A stretch of 64,000 nucleotides of DNA from positions 248,001 through 312,000 of the forward strand of contig CM043797.1 in assembly GCA_023974075.1 (NCBI GenBank). The letters run 5' to 3'. This stretch comes from Chaenocephalus aceratus. Taxonomy: Eukaryota > Chordata > Actinopteri > Perciformes > Channichthyidae. The translations under genes and the position numbers were made by a program. The notes below the pieces were generated by a model. The model had not been told where the DNA came from and made no database searches. It saw only the letters and a program-made list of their open reading frames with translations. Numbering within the stretch: the first letter of the stretch is position 1; the number at the start of each line of letters is the position of its first letter. Below, piece after piece: positions 43,995-57,749 of this stretch.

Positions 43995-45082
43995 AGTCTT
44001 ACTGTTCAATACGATTGGATATATGCATCTTTTGCTGTTTGATTGTGTTTATCTGGCTCAATGATTAGCTTACTTAATACGGTGCACTTTATTTGAGTTT
44101 AAAACATGTCACATGTCATTAGGGAACACCCAAGTAGTTGTAAGTTGGTTATGACTAGTGATGTGACAGTTAATGTTGTGGGGAGGCTTGTGCGCATCCC
44201 GTTTGGGGGGGTGCTTCTGTTGTGGGCTGGGGGGAAGGGGTATATACAGTACGCGTGCACTTGTGTTTTTTGTGGGGTTTTTTGTTTTGTTTTTTCAACA
44301 GTCAGATATTATATATTTTTAATTCTATTTGCAGTGCTGCTACAGAACGCCACTTTTGTCTTTATGTGACACTCCCACTTCCCAGTTATGACCCAGCCTA
44401 ATTTAACAGTAGCCTACTGTATTTTTCTTCAAAAGAAAAACCTGAAAGTTAGACATGAGTTAAATCACTCAGTGAGGTGTTATGTCAGAGAGAGTGGTGT
44501 TTAGTTTACAGCAGCCTGTGACGGCCAATAATAGTTTAAATGTCTTCCTTATTGTAAGCAGTTATGAAATACCTGTTTGTGAAATGTGATTTGTATTGTT
44601 CATATATAAACCACTGCTTTCTGCTCACTGGTGAGTTAGCCTATGAATGAGTGTTAAGCACATCAGGCTGGCAGTTCTATGGGCATTGCACTATGGTAGC
44701 TATTATTTGCACATTGTTAATCATGAGCAATGCATCCTTAAATTGTTTAACTGTGAGGTGTTATACAATTGTACTGTACTCTGGAGAGTTTTTTAAGGTA
44801 AAAAAGGTAAACAAAGAAACAGCATGATGGGATGTGCAGTACTAGTAGAGAGAACCAAATATGTAAAGCACTTTTTTGTTAATTTATGATTTGCTGCATA
44901 TAAGGAATAAAACTAAAATCCTTTGTCGTACCAAATCAGGGTTGCCAACTTTGGGTACCTGGCTGGAGGGAGATTTTCATATCATGGGTTTAATTACACA
45001 TTTGCGCACTAAATGACTGCCATCGTGTCAGCAGCGGGACCTTATATATATAGGATTTATACAATATATACAAATACACAAT
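43995..45082. other. Intron 1 sequence without recognised features
   Basis: AT-rich with G- and T-rich stretches (44204-44300). No coding wording or element ends. Confidence 0.4.
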
Positions 45083-45555
45083 TCATTTCAAACCTTTATT
45101 TAATCAGATTGGTCCCATTGAGATCATAGATCTCTTTTTCAAGGGAGACCTGCAGCATATAGGTTCCACATGAAACATAAAACAATAAAGGACATCCAGG
45201 GTTCTTACACCTTTTCCAAAGTCAAATTCAAGCACTTTTCAAGCATTTTCAAGGTGCATTTTCCAGCTTTTCAAGCATCTTACAGCTGTTGTAAATTACA
45301 TATTTATATACACATACTCAAATTATTATTTCCCTACCTCACATTAAATCAGATGTTCTTTATGCTATAAACAACCACATGTGTGTTTCGTGATAGCCTT
45401 CTACACGAGGATGAAAAATTAAAGAAAGGAAAACTAAGTTTAATATTTCCAAAATTAGTGATCTGTACGTAGACTAGGCCTCCCATATAACCTGGCTGAG
45501 CCAATATAAAACAATCAGCCAAATAACTTTTCAATACATTATTGATTACAATAGT

Positions 45556-46010
45556 CAGAGGTAAATGGTGTACTTTTCCTCCACTACATGTATTTAATCC
45601 CTTTAGTTACTCTACAGATCTGGAGGAATGATGTGAAATATAATCAAGTGTTGAATCAGACTTTAGTTCCACCTGGAGTAAATCCACCAGCTACCCTGCA
45701 GTCTACAAAGTACTTCAGACTAGCTGCACCTTCACCAGCTTTGAGAACACTTTCATGATCAATCATTATAAAACATATCATATATATTATTCTGAAATGG
45801 ACCAATCTGCACAACGACTACTTTTACTGTCTTTCACTATATTTTGATGAGAATACTTTTCTACTTTTACTTGAGGAACATTTTGAATGCAGGACTTTTA
45901 CTGTGACAGAGTATTCCTACACTCTGGTACTTCTACTTTACTCAAGTACAATATCTGAGTACTTGTACTTTTACTCAAGTACAATATCTGAGTACTTATT
46001 CCACCTCTGG
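45556..46010. mobile_element. MITE with GTACTTGAGTAAAAGTA-type ends
   Basis: Left end CAGAGGTAAATGGTGTACTT and right end AGTACTTATTCCACCTCTG are approximate inverted copies. The right end contains a 33-bp tandem duplication (ACTTTTACTCAAGTACAATA then TCTGAGTACTTGT). Common teleost hAT-type MITE wording. Confidence 0.6.
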
Positions 46011-46440
46011 TAGTGTATTAGTCTGAATTGTAGCCACAAAATCACGCAGAGCTGCATAAAAATAGCCTCACAATGGTAACAAGTGGAAAATAATATCTAC
46101 AAATGTGTCCAATGATTTTAGGTAATGTTGACTACTCAAGACTCCTGACTTATACATCTTCAAAGGAAGACTGTGTTCATGTGTTCATACATGGGATTAA
46201 AGCTAAATGTAGTTTTACTTGTATAACTTCAATTTTATATAAAATACCGTTTGTTTTCATGTTTTCAAATAAACAAAGTCTTCGCTTTCAGAATATTAAA
46301 CTTGTTTCGGCAAATTCAGATGATAAATACAACTTTGAAGCTTCGGCATAATTACAAGCAGAGAACGGACTAATGTAACGTCACAGCAAGCATAACAACA
46401 GCCGGTGTTTCTTGTGAGTGTTTCCCCGGTGCACAAACGC

Positions 46441-47400
<960 letters not shown>

Positions 47401-47539
47401 AAGCATTTACATTTTCAAGCACTTTATCTCAATTTCAAGCACCATTCCCAAAATTCAAGCACTTTCCCAACCTTGAAAACACCACGTCAAATTTCAAGCA
47501 TTTTCAAGGATTTCAAGCACCCGTACGAACCCTGGACAT

Positions 47540-48096
47540 CATACATTATATTTACAGGATACATTTACATAGTTATAGACATTTACAAGTGCCCATAATA
47601 TCAACGAGCATTTCATTTAGCCTAGCTTTAAAAACATGCAGAGGAATGAGATTGCTCAGTTTCAATTCCTGCTGAAGATTGTTCCAAGCAAGTGGCGCTG
47701 CGCACATAAAAGCTAAGACAGTCCTTGCTCTTGGCACATCTAACAAGACTACATCATGCGATCTCAGACAATAGCTGCTTGCAACTCTCTGAGTGATCAG
47801 AGAGCATATATAATACGGGAGTTTACCCAACAAAGCTTTATAGATAAACGTGTACTGAGCCTCCGTACAGTTAGTGAAGGCAGACCTGCCTTGGCATACA
47901 GGGTACAGTGATGAGTAAGTGCTTTACAATTTGTGACAAATATCAGTGCGCTGTGATAGGCGGCATCTAACTTGTTCAGGCAATGGGCAGGTGCATTCAT
48001 ATAGACCAGATCACCACAGTCCAGCACAGGTAAAAAGGTCACAGTGACTAGCCTTTTCCTGGCTTCAAAAGAGAAACAGGACTTGTTCCTGTAGAA
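47540..48096 (-). pseudogene. L2 C-terminal domain, minus copy
   Basis: Minus strand: NKSCFSFEARKRLVTVTFLP, VLDCGDLVYMNAPAHCLNKL, then LLGKLPYYICSLITQRVASS and LAWNNLQQELKLSNLIPLHV, ending IMGTCKCL at about 47573. At least one frameshift near 47830. The same residues as the 12894-13379 copy confirm the family. Confidence 0.82.
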
Positions 48097-49177
48097 CAGG
48101 GGTGGGGAACCTCCGGCCCCCGGGCCGTATACGGCCCGCAAGACAATTTGATACGGCCCTCGAGGTAACTCACGCAAAAAAGAAAAAAAAAATAAGAAAT
48201 CTAAACCGCAAAAGAATTAAACAAGCGAGTGCCTGTTTTTCCTGGCCAAGGTCAAGGTCCTTGAACACAACACGAGCCTAACGTGTCATCACGTGGTATA
48301 TCTCTCGTCCGACAGGGGTTTAGAGCTGCCGGAGAGCACCAGGACGTCGCTCCGGGCCGGGAAACAAATGTCAGTACCCATAAGGAGCCGTACACATGCC
48401 GCAGTTTTTTGCGTATCTGTGTCTTTAGTTGAAAGCCCAGTGGTGATCTGTTCATCTGTCATACTGATCATACAGACAATAACTTTGTTGTTATTAGCAT
48501 CTGGTTAGCTAGCTATGCTAACGAATATAAGAAGCTTTTTCTCCAACCAGTGAGGTAAAGGCACATCTTTATATGATCATTATAGTTATAAAAAAATAAG
48601 AGAATAAAGTAAACCGGTATAAAATACTATATGACAGTCAAACAAAGTTGTTATTAATAAACAAGAATACAGTTTGAAAGGGAAGTGATTTGTAAAATAT
48701 CCATAAAGAAATAGAAAATCTGCTTACAGTTCTGTTTCATAATCATATGGGTGTTGAGAGATCTATCCATAGATCTCTCAATGTTGCTCTCAAAGTGCAC
48801 CAGATTGATGCTTTTAACTTCAACATTTAAAAAAAAAAAATCTTCCCGGGGGAACATGCCCCCCGGACCCCCCTAGAGGAGGTTAGGTCCCCCCCTATTT
48901 AAATCATATTCACATGGATAGGAAACTAAATTGCACACATCTTGTGTTCATATCTTTCTGTTTTGGTGGTCATGCCACAACCGTGCACATGCATGCGAGT
49001 CATGGTAAAATATCTGGATTAAGAGGTTGCTTTTTCTTTGCACAGCATGAAAGAAAGGCCAAATGAATGGGCTGTGATTTTAGTATTTTTAAGCAGAGGT
49101 CAATAATTTGTACGGCCCATGGAGGATGTTGAAAAAATTGAAATGGCCCTTGAGAGGAAAAAGGTTCCCCACCCCTG
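48097..49177. mobile_element. hAT element in L2, 1081 bp
   Basis: Ends CAGGGGTGGGGAACCTCCGG and GGTTCCCCACCCCTG with exact 8-bp duplication CTGTAGAA (48089-48096, 49178-49185). The interior has no transposase; blocks match 545-1175. Its removal rejoins the L2 C-terminal domain to the RT. Confidence 0.93.
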
Positions 49178-49219
49178 CTGTAGAAGAAACCTAGTCTAAC
49201 CCTCAGCTTTTTAAGCAGG

Positions 49220-49831
49220 TTATTGACAGATACCTAGGTATTTGTAACAGGTAACCACTTCAAGTACTTGTCCTTGCATAGTAACACTATCTAAAACAGG
49301 CTCTGGTGTCTTTTTAACTTTTGAAAAGAGCATTACCTTGGTTTTCTCAACATTTAAAAGAAGCTTTAGTTCAGAGAGCTGAGTCTGAATAATGTTAAAA
49401 ACAGCCTGTAATTTAACACCAGCCTCCTGAATGGAGGGAACTGCACAGTACATCACGGTATCATCCGCATAGAAATGTAAAGTAGCTTCATCCACATTTT
49501 CACCTAAACTGTTAATATATATAGAGAATAAAAGTGGACCTAAAACAGAACCTTGAGGAACACCATTAGCAAAGTTCAACCACTCAGAAGACAGCCCATC
49601 AAAGTGAACACATTGGGACCTTTCAGAGAGGTAGTTCACAAACCACCCCACTGCATGGCTGGAAATGCCAATACTGAGTAGCCTCTGCTTCAAGATGCAA
49701 TGATCGACGGTATCAAATGCTTTGGAAAGGTCAATAAATAGAGCTGCACAACTCTGCTTATTATCTAAAATACTCGTAATGTCATTCACCACTTTCATTG
49801 TCACAGAGCTTGAATGACACACAGAGACCAA
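49220..49831 (-). pseudogene. L2 reverse transcriptase fragment, minus copy
   Basis: VTMKVVNDITSILDNKQSCA, ALFIDLSKAFDTVDHCILKQ, NGVPQGSVLGPLLFSIYINS and LHFYADDTVMYC cover the RT palm with both catalytic aspartate boxes intact. Upstream it begins abruptly at SVTMKV beside foreign sequence. Confidence 0.88.
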
Positions 49832-50055
49832 TCAAGGGCTTTAGTGTATGATCTGTATGAAAGTGGCGATGTCGGCAGGCCACATCATGTAGACAGCCAG
49901 TCACCCTCTGTGAGGCAGAGTCAGACCCACATTTGCGCAGCGTTACGTTCACATTACATACATTAAAAAATCCTCAGGCCAGCAGGCCACTTAACAGGCC
50001 AGGCCATCGGGAAACCTCCCGGTCCTCCCGATGGCCAGTCCGGGCCTGGGTACGA
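49832..50055. mobile_element. Foreign segment replacing L2 middle
   Basis: Ends with GGTCCTCCCGATGGCCAGTC and CGGGCCTGGG, a terminus similar to GGATTGGCCATCGGGAGA near 52491. Probably the remnant of a DNA transposon with a GGCCCGGACTGGCCATCGGG end. No duplication seen. Confidence 0.45.
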
Positions 50056-50104
50056 TACACATTATAAACATTTAAGGCAATGTCAGAGGCCGAAATAGAT
50101 TTAT

Positions 50105-50515
50105 TTAGCCATGTTTCTGATAAAACAATGACGTCAGCGTCAGTCGAGCCCAAATGCGGACAAAATCTAGTTTACCTAACAGACTGCGCACATTCAAGTG
50201 GATGAAACCCAACCCAGACCTAGCTTTAAAATCAGCAGGAGTAGCGATCTGACTACTACTACTGGGCGGACCAAGGTTAGGTTGTACATTTCCTGACAGT
50301 AATAACAACAACAAAAACAGGCATATTTTCCTCTTAAACGACACACATACATTGTCATCTACTTTAGAATCACCGGAAAAGTCTGCGAGAGTGTGATTAG
50401 AGCTTAAGAAGCAGTCCTGAAGAACCATCATTGCAGGAAAACAAAAGAGACAAAACATATTTTGTCGAGCAGATTGTCTGTGACAAGGCAACCGGTAATT
50501 GTTTGTGCAACACAT
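50105..50515 (-). pseudogene. L2 leader and endonuclease start, minus copy
   Basis: Contains KRKICLFLLLLLLSGNVQPN then LGPP, and GLGFIHLNVRSLLGKLDFVR. The 2A-like motif here is NVQPNLGP, with the essential NPGP changed to NLGP. The frame is lost after WARLTLTS. Confidence 0.8.
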
Positions 50516-51257
50516 CCGAACCTTTGCAGGGGATGCAGAACAGACCTGAATCCAGTAGACTTCTCAGAATGACTAGAGATCTTCTCATTGTCCAAAACTG
50601 TTAACAGGCACAGCAGAATCCCGATATGGGCCATTTTCCCAGACCATCCGTGATGTTCCTGGAGCAAATCAGTACAGCAGCAAAGGACAGGCGAAAGCAG
50701 CAGCGTGGAAGCGCTCAAGTCCCTCCGTGGTATCCCCGGGGTGAAAGCAGGCCTCTGCAACAGCAGACCAGGACCAGGACAGGTGGAAAGCAGGCCCCAG
50801 CCGTGGTAAAATCCTCCTCCGCACAGCAACACACGCCCGGTGGAAGCAGGCCAAGCCCGAAGCGTGGAGCCACTCCGTCTCTCCTCAGTACAGCCGTACT
50901 CTACAGGTGGGAGCAGGCCTCCGCAGATCGCAGGCAGCAACAGCTGGAGCCGCTCAGTCTCTTCGCGACGTCTCCGGGGGAAAACCACCTCAGCACAGCC
51001 GTACTCGACAGGTGGGAGTAGGCCTCCGTAGACCGCAGACAACTAAAACTACTACTTGTATAAGCAGGGATGGCTAAATGTTTGTAAGCAGGAGAGCTAG
51101 ATGCTAACAGATGCCAGATGCTAACAGGTAGTGGGAGCCTGTAAAAATTGCGACTGCCTCACACGAGTGTCTGTCGATATTGGACACAGACTATAAAGAG
51201 CACAAAGTTTCATTCACTAATGAAAGTCAAACATGTTTGTTTCCACTGTTTTATTGT

Positions 51258-51497
51258 GTGCCTGTCGCGATAAGCAATTAATTGACTTATCGTACGATAC
51301 ATTAAAATGAACTCGCTAAATTGCCATTTACATGAGGATGACTAGCAGTTTGAAAGGATGTACTTGAATTATTATTATATATTATCATTATGTCAGTGGT
51401 CTAAAATGGTCATACAACGGTGCCGACAATATTATCATTTATCGCAATAATTTCCGGGAAAATGTATCCAACAAAATTAATTATCGTGAGAGGCCAT
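51258..51497. mobile_element. Small TIR element (CTGTCGCGATAAGCAATTAA)
   Basis: CTGTCGCGATAAGCAATTAA at the left and AATTAATTATCGTGAGAGG at the right are approximate inverted copies around 200 bp of AT-rich sequence. Target duplication not resolved. Confidence 0.45.
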
Positions 51498-52367
51498 ACA
51501 TGAAACACACACACAAACAAATATACAGACTTACTCCAAACTGCCAAATGTATTAATTAACACACTCTCACTCTCATATCTCTTTGACTCTAACTCGAGT
51601 GGATCGACAGCTTGAGCAGCTGTCAACTCAACATTGCAAATAACCAACCAAAAATGATCGCCGGTTCATCTTGTTTTTGGCGTGGGAATAGTTTGGGCAG
51701 CGTGAGAGCATGAGATTGAGAGTGAAAGCAAGTGTCACACGCCAGATGCGTGAGACTTAGCAACTCTGACCATATTCAAGTATCATTATTTTTGCATCGT
51801 GTTGAATCGCATCGTATCGCCCCGAATCGCATAATGTTGAATCAAATCGTATCGAACTGTATCGCAACAGGGGTGAATCGTTTTTTTTTTTAAATGTTGA
51901 AGTTAAATGCATCAATCTGGTGCACTTTGAGCACAACATTAATTTAAAGATACAGCGCTCAACACTCAGATGAAAGGGAGCTGTATACTTTTCAATAATC
52001 CAAACATCTTTAGAATATGATCACAACCAATAAACTTGTTTTTTCTTATCTTATGTTACCTAGTTAGCATTCTTTCTTTTTCTTTTTACTGTCCTACTTT
52101 CCACATTGGAAAGATGTTTTACTTTATTGTTTACAACTAGGCTATATTAAATAGATAAAGGTGTGCTCTCTCTCTCTCTGTCTTGCTCGCTCACAGAGGC
52201 TGTGTGCTCCTCCGTGGCGATGACGGCTTGCGGTACAAAATAATAATAAACATAGGCCTATTTGTAAAGTGGGGGGACACAAACAGGATTTAAAAAAGTA
52301 TCACGGTTAAACTCCTTATGAAGTGGTGAGTTGCCGCTCCACATTGCTTTTGTTCCCGACAGCAACG

Positions 52368-52369
<2 letters not shown>
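51498..52369. other. Intron 1 with old hAT debris
   Basis: 51800-51945 carries repeated ATCGTATCG words, then TTGAAGTTAAATGCATCAAT and CTGGTGCACTTTGAGC, the inverted counterpart of hAT interior at 48790-48835. Otherwise nothing recognised. Confidence 0.4.

Positions 52370-52423
<54 letters not shown>
52370..52423. repeat. (TG)n microsatellite
   Basis: About 27 TG dinucleotides. Confidence 0.95.
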
Positions 52424-52424
<1 letters not shown>

Positions 52425-52479
52425 ACATGTGTGTATGAGAGATTTTTACATATGTCTGTAAATGATTTTGGTTTTTGTG

Positions 52480-52860
52480 TGTGAGCAGGCTTGGATTGGC
52501 CATCGGGAGATTCAGGACTTTTCCCGGTGGGCCGCTGCCGTTGGTGGGCTGCTGCCTTCAGCCTTCAGTGGGCCGTAGACTTTCACAGCGCTGCTGCGTC
52601 GGTACCGCATCCACCGCCGCAACACCCGCCGTTGCGAGGCTCCAGCGGGTCCGGTGCAGCGGCACTGTGAAAGTCCACCGCCGTTGCGAGTCTCCGGCTG
52701 TAACGCAGCGTCCACACTGCCTTGCTCCCGGGTCGTCCGCCTGAGACCCCTACCGCGGACTCTGCCTTGCCCCCGGGCCGTCCGCCCGAGATCCTTTCCG
52801 GGTCCTCCGCTTTGCTCCTGGGCTGTCAGTCCAAACCCGATATTATAGTCTATGGCTATG
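52480..52860. repeat. GC-rich tandem region related to 14590-14660
   Basis: Begins with a GATTGGCCATCGGGAGA-type transposon end, then a GC-rich block with units CTTGCTCCCGGGTCGTCCGC / CTTGCCCCCGGGCCGTCCGC spaced about 45-60 bp. The same unit occurs at 14605. Confidence 0.55.
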
Positions 52861-52916
52861 ATGCCCATAATGCTAAACGGGGGCAAATGTTAAAAGGGGA
52901 CCCAATTATCCCAGTG

Positions 52917-52970
52917 GTGGCCGCCGGGGGCTAGATCCGGCCGCCGGGGGCTAGATCCGGCCGCCGGCTG
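52917..52970. repeat. Short tandem duplication CCGCCGGGGGCTAGATCCGG
   Basis: Two and a half copies of a 20-bp GC-rich unit. Confidence 0.8.
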
Positions 52971-53167
52971 GAGCTAGCTGTAGTATTAGCTAAATCAATT
53001 AAGCTGAACATCGCCACAATTGTTCTGCTATGTTAAGTATCGGTACTTATTTTATTAAGGCTTGAGTTAGACTCTGACGTCACTCTCAAGACGTCAGAGT
53101 CCTATGGAGCTAATTTCCTGCCATAACTCCACAAACAAACAAAACAGGTTTTACAAATACCTCATGA

Positions 53168-53171
<4 letters not shown>

Positions 53172-53214
<43 letters not shown>
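53172..53214. repeat. (GA)n microsatellite
   Basis: About 21 GA dinucleotides. Confidence 0.95.
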
Positions 53215-53219
<5 letters not shown>

Positions 53220-53672
53220 TTTGGACTGGGACAACTTAAAAGACATCTGAGCTCTCCTCTCCTGCTAGATTGCACACTGCCACACTCACACTTAGGTAGG
53301 GAACTTGGTGGATCTGAGCAAGCATTACACTTATAGACTCAATAACTTCTGTTAGGTAAATTAGTAGGTCTGAGTAATCTGCCGGAATAAATTATCAGCC
53401 CTCCCGACCCCAACACTCTCGACACTTACACTGATCCTTTTGATTGTCCATGTCTGATTGCCTTAGAGCTTTCGCGATAGGGATGGGTATTGTTAAGGTT
53501 TTAACGGTACTACTACTTTTATCGTTACCGCTTATCGATCCAGTCTTTTATCGGTTCTTTTGGAGTAAAAAATAAGGCAAACTAACTAAACAAATTGTGA
53601 ACAAAACTAACATTGCCTTTTATTTAAATTAAATACATAATATTTTACATCAAAAGAAACAACAATGTTTTA

Positions 53673-55685
53673 ACAAATCGTATTGCCCCAAGCCTGTTTT
53701 TCAGGTTTCAGGCTCGAAAATGACATTCCCAGAACAAATGACCATATCTTCCCTTCTAAAAGGGGAACATTAATAATCTTTTTTCTCAAAGTAATGATAA
53801 ACCTGTGAGTTGGATGTAGAAAATTCAGAATCAATATAGATGTTTTTTATTTTAAAGAAAATTCAGATTGAACATAGTAAAAAAATGTAAATTATAGTGT
53901 CCGTCCAAATATTATTTTGTACTTATAGTGAAAACTACCCTTGGATGATGGGTTAGTAGACTAAAAGCTTTATGAATACAAAGTACAACATATAATAAGT
54001 ACCCTGTATCAAGATTGATGCAAAACAAGTGACAGTTGACCTTTTTAGAGAGGTTTAGAAAAATAAACTCCACCTCTGGGGTCATTTGGGTGGAAATGGG
54101 CGTTTTTGCCGTTTCTCGGGAACCCATTGGTCGATTTTGATAATTAATCTCTTTTGAACTGTTAGAGCCAATCAAATCAAAGGGGAATTTCCACATACAC
54201 ACCAACCTTACCATTGAGAAGTGGGGGCAATGCACACCAGTGGCGAGCCGTGACTTGTATACCTAGGTCCTAGGCCCTCTGACCCCCCGCCCCCCTTCCC
54301 TCGAAACAAAAGAAGAGATATTACGCCACAGCGTATACTTCAGCGGAATATCAAAACAGCGGCCCGGGGTGCAAAACGCATCAAAGACAGCGACCCTCTA
54401 CCACACAAAACAACACCATTTATATAAACACCTATCATGACAGGGCACCCACAGCCAAGTAACAATTACAAATGAATGAAGTCGGCACGGCGGCCCACAT
54501 TTAAAATGACTTAGGCCTACCTTTGATGATCAAATCACTTAAACACAAAGTCCATCATCCTGTCCTTTTGGATGAAGCACTTGATGGCGGGGTCATGCAG
54601 CTGATCCTTTGCCACTCCAGTTTATCATTGGAACTCAATCTTGAAAATGACTCGGTTAATAATTTCGCAACGATGTCATCACTATCACTGAAGTGAGCCT
54701 TCATGAACGAACTTATGCTAATTATAAATCTATCGATCATAAATCTATCGATCATAAATCTATCGATTAGATTTATGATTCGAAAATAATAAAAGTAGAC
54801 ATGTGGATATTATCCGGCTGAACAAAACGTGCATTTATCTAACAGGTTCGTTTTCCACAGACCTTATTTCGAGCTATTTTCCAAAATCCTATGGAGAAAT
54901 CCCACTGCTTTCTGTCGAAGGAATCCGAGCAAAGCTTACTTAGGACTGCACCACTTGCATAGACCTCACAGCGGGCGGAACTTGTCATAAAGTCCGCGAA
55001 AATAAAGCCCGCCCATTTAGAGGGAAGATATGATTGGTCAATTGTACTGTCATTTGACATTACTCTCTCATTGAGTTACTATAGCGGGCACTCTGTGAAT
55101 GTAGAGAGGGACCAACAAGCCCTCCCGTCTTCACATAACTCGTAGAGACGGCATTTAACCCTTCACATTCCAACAGAAACTGAACAGGCAGATTCAAAGG
55201 ATTTATTTCTTTGGAAATATTATTTTAAATACAATTAAATCAAGTTATTTTGTTAAAACTAATGAAAAATGTAACAACAAAAAAATATTAAAAAAAATAT
55301 TAAAAAAAAATGTTTGTTTTTTAATGTTTTCAAATATTATTTTTTAGAATATCTTAGGCCCTCACAAGGGCCCTGACGGCTCGCCACTGATGCACACGCA
55401 ATTTGCCTAAAGCGAAACCTATCTTACGCTCTGAAATCTGAAAACTAAGTAATAAGGGTTTTATGAGTGAGTTCTGTGCTAACGGCGTTAGCATTTTTTT
55501 GCTGAGGGCTAATTCAGAGGCTCAGCGTTAGTCTTGTGTTTTGTTTGCTAAAAATGGTTCATATCATCAGTTAGCTGAGTTTCTTCCCGTTACATGGATA
55601 TGAAACATTCATAGTTTATTAAATATTAAGAAGCCCTCAGACGCTGTTTCCTGCAGATGATGCGTTTTTGATGGGGTTCAACAGG
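53673..55685. mobile_element. piggyBac-like element (copy B), interrupted by a hAT
   Basis: Flanked by TTAA (53669-53672, 55686-55689). The right end GGGGTTCAACAGG is the complement of CCTGTTGAACCCC, close to the left end of copy A (CCTCTTAAGCCCC). Its left part shares GCCCCAAGCCTGTTTTT and several hundred bp with copy A. No transposase frame. Confidence 0.75.
54238..55389. mobile_element. hAT element nested in piggyBac copy B, 1152 bp
   Basis: Perfect 14-bp inverted ends CAGTGGCGAGCCGT, exact duplication ATGCACAC (54230-54237, 55390-55397). The interior has a triplicated ATAAATCTATCGAT block (54725-54770) and a segment (54775-54905) matching 62100-62235 in inverted orientation. No transposase ORF. 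Confidence 0.93.
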
Positions 55686-55859
55686 TTAAATAATCTGATG
55701 ACAGAATTGCAAACAGAATAGCTGAAACTTTAACAAAATAAATAACTCTAATCATTAACCCATGTTTGTATACAGTAATTAAGTTAACTCTGTGTGTTGC
55801 TGCTAGCATACATAACACCTGACGTGGAAAAGTTACTCGTGGATGCGGCTACAGAGCTA

Positions 55860-56048
55860 CTAGAAAGACAGTCGAAAATGGTGCATTTCTCCGTCTGAAT
55901 GTGGTTGCACTTTTGCTAAATGTTTCGACAAATTGCTCGTGTTACCGCCCTTACATGCTAAACTCTTATTGCACTTTTGGTAACGGGCATTGTCCACATC
56001 GAGACGGGTAAAGTTGAACCTCACCTTGGAGGACGTTCTCTCCGCCAT
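55860..56048 (-). pseudogene. BED zinc finger of the host hAT transposase
   Basis: Minus strand: MAERTSSKVRFNFTRLDVDN, ARYQKCNKSLACKGGNTSNL, SKHLAKVQPH. The second cysteine and the GGNTSNLSKHL...H part of a BED finger are intact; the first cysteine is replaced by Y (YQKC). The remaining transposase is absent. Confidence 0.7.
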
Positions 56049-56070
56049 CTCCTCCGTGTATGTGTGTTAG

Positions 56071-57085
56071 CAGTGTTGGAACTAACGCGTTACAAAGTAA
56101 CGCGTTACTGTAACGCCGTTATTTTTGGCAGTAACTAGTACTCTAACGCATTACTTTTTAAATTCAGTAACTCAGTTACCGTTACTACATGGTGCGTTAC
56201 TCCGTTACTGCGTTAGTTTTTTGATATAGTCAACAGCCAGGTGAACAGAGATGAGAACTGTACTTAAGTACAGTACTTGAGTAAATGTACTTAAATACTT
56301 CCTGTGTCACATGCGGAGACGGGCTGTGGGCGTGTTTGTGTTGTTTACTAATAAGACTATCATGGCGGCGGCGGAGCTCAAGTCTAGTTTCTCCACCTGG
56401 AGATATTCTCACTATTTCACTTTTGTCGAGCACAAAGAAAAGAACGTTTTAGTTAAATGTAAGTTGTGTCCTGGCGGGTCAAAGAGCCTATCTACTGCCC
56501 AAACCAGTCATTCAAATCTCTTAAAACATCTGCAAAAACAACATGCTGGGACGAAGCTAGTAGCTAAGACCACAGAGACTCAGCCGACGCCACTCCACCT
56601 CCACCTGCACCTAAGCAACAGCGGCTGGATTTTAACCAAGGGACTGCTAGCCAGGAAAAAGTCGATAAAGCCATTGCACGGTATGTTGTAGAACACATGC
56701 AGGCTATTGCTACAGTGGAGTCACCCGCTTTCAGGGAGCTAGTTAGCATGATAGCATGTCCGGGCGGCACACGGCATATGAACGGAACACTTTTTCCAAC
56801 TACCTGGAGAAAGAATATACAAAAATGTAAAGCCAGCTAATACCGATGCTATCCAGATTGCATGTCAAGTTGATCAACAGATTGTATTATTCTCCAATGC
56901 AATAACAGTACTGAAATGAAGGCTATAAGGGCATTAATATAATGGGAGCCCTTTTTTAAGTAACTAAAACGTTACTTTTCACAGTAACGCATTACTTTTT
57001 GGTGTAAGTAATCAGTAAAGTAACTGAGTTACTTTTGAAATGAAGTAACTAGTAATGGTAACTAGTTACTGGTTTTCAGTAACTA
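56071..57085 (+). mobile_element. CAGTGTTGG-type hAT, right end truncated
   Basis: Left end CAGTGTTGGAACTAACGCGT with GTAACGCGTTACTGTAACGC subterminal repeats, related to the 15377-17261 element. The right part has AGTAACGCATTACTTTTTGG repeats but no AACACTG terminus; it runs into another hAT end at 57086. Confidence 0.65.
56362..56810 (+). pseudogene. hAT transposase N-terminus with BED finger
   Basis: ATG at 56362: MAAAELKSSFSTWRYSHYFT, FVEHKEKNVLVKCKLC (C-x2-C), HSNLLKHLQKQH (H-x4-H). After a frameshift near 56590 it continues KQQRLDFNQGTASQEKVDKA, IARYVVEHMQAIATVESPAF and RELVSMI, the standard region after the finger in hAT transposases. The catalytic core and dimerisation domain are missing. 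Confidence 0.85.
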
Positions 57086-57350
57086 GCACGCGAACGAGCC
57101 GCTCTTTTAAGTGAACGACGGGAGCCGGCTCACGCCCTCAAACGAGCCGGTTTTTGTTTTTTTGTTGTTAAGTAATACAAGACAGAATGATATGATGTTC
57201 TCCGTGCAACAGCTGCTCCGTGCATGCATGCAGTGATATGTAATATCCAAGGTTTAGAGACTGTTGGATGCTGCTGTTTTGAGCATTGCAATACATTTAT
57301 TTGTATTATGTTTTTTTATGATTAGAGACGGTTGGATGCTGCTAAATAAT
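57086..57350. mobile_element. hAT terminus (GAACGAGCC type), fragment
   Basis: GACGGGAGCCGGCTCACGCC near 57117, then TAATACAAGACAGAATGATA, GTTGGATGCTGCTG and TGCAATACATTTATTTGTAT match 62930-63183 in reverse. Only one end is present. Confidence 0.6.
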
Positions 57351-57749
57351 ATATTTATTTTCACTGTTATTTATTTATGATTATCCTTAGGCTCAGCAAA
57401 GATTTGATCTCAGCTGTTGCTGTCTTTTTTTCTATAGTTAATACTGAAATAGAGCCCTGCTGTTTTGTCAAGGCCTTTTCTTTAAATATAATTTCAAAAT
57501 GTCGATACAGTAGCCCCTTTTTTTAAATGTCTATGCTTAAGTTTGTATAGGTGTTGCTATCTGCTTTGTGTAGCGTGGTTCTACAAGCAAGTCAGTGCAT
57601 TCATTGGGTGGTATCAGAGAGTTACAATGGTCTGTAAATGCATTGAATACATTTGGCCACAGCAAATAATTTATATTAAACATGTCATTTTTACTTTTGA
57701 ATACTTCAGTACACAAGATGTATTGAATCATTTAAGTGATATGTGTACA

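Noticed and set aside
56311..56361. Earlier start for the hAT BED-finger frame
   Set aside because: The ATG at 56362 matches usual N-termini; the upstream codons lack any family resemblance.
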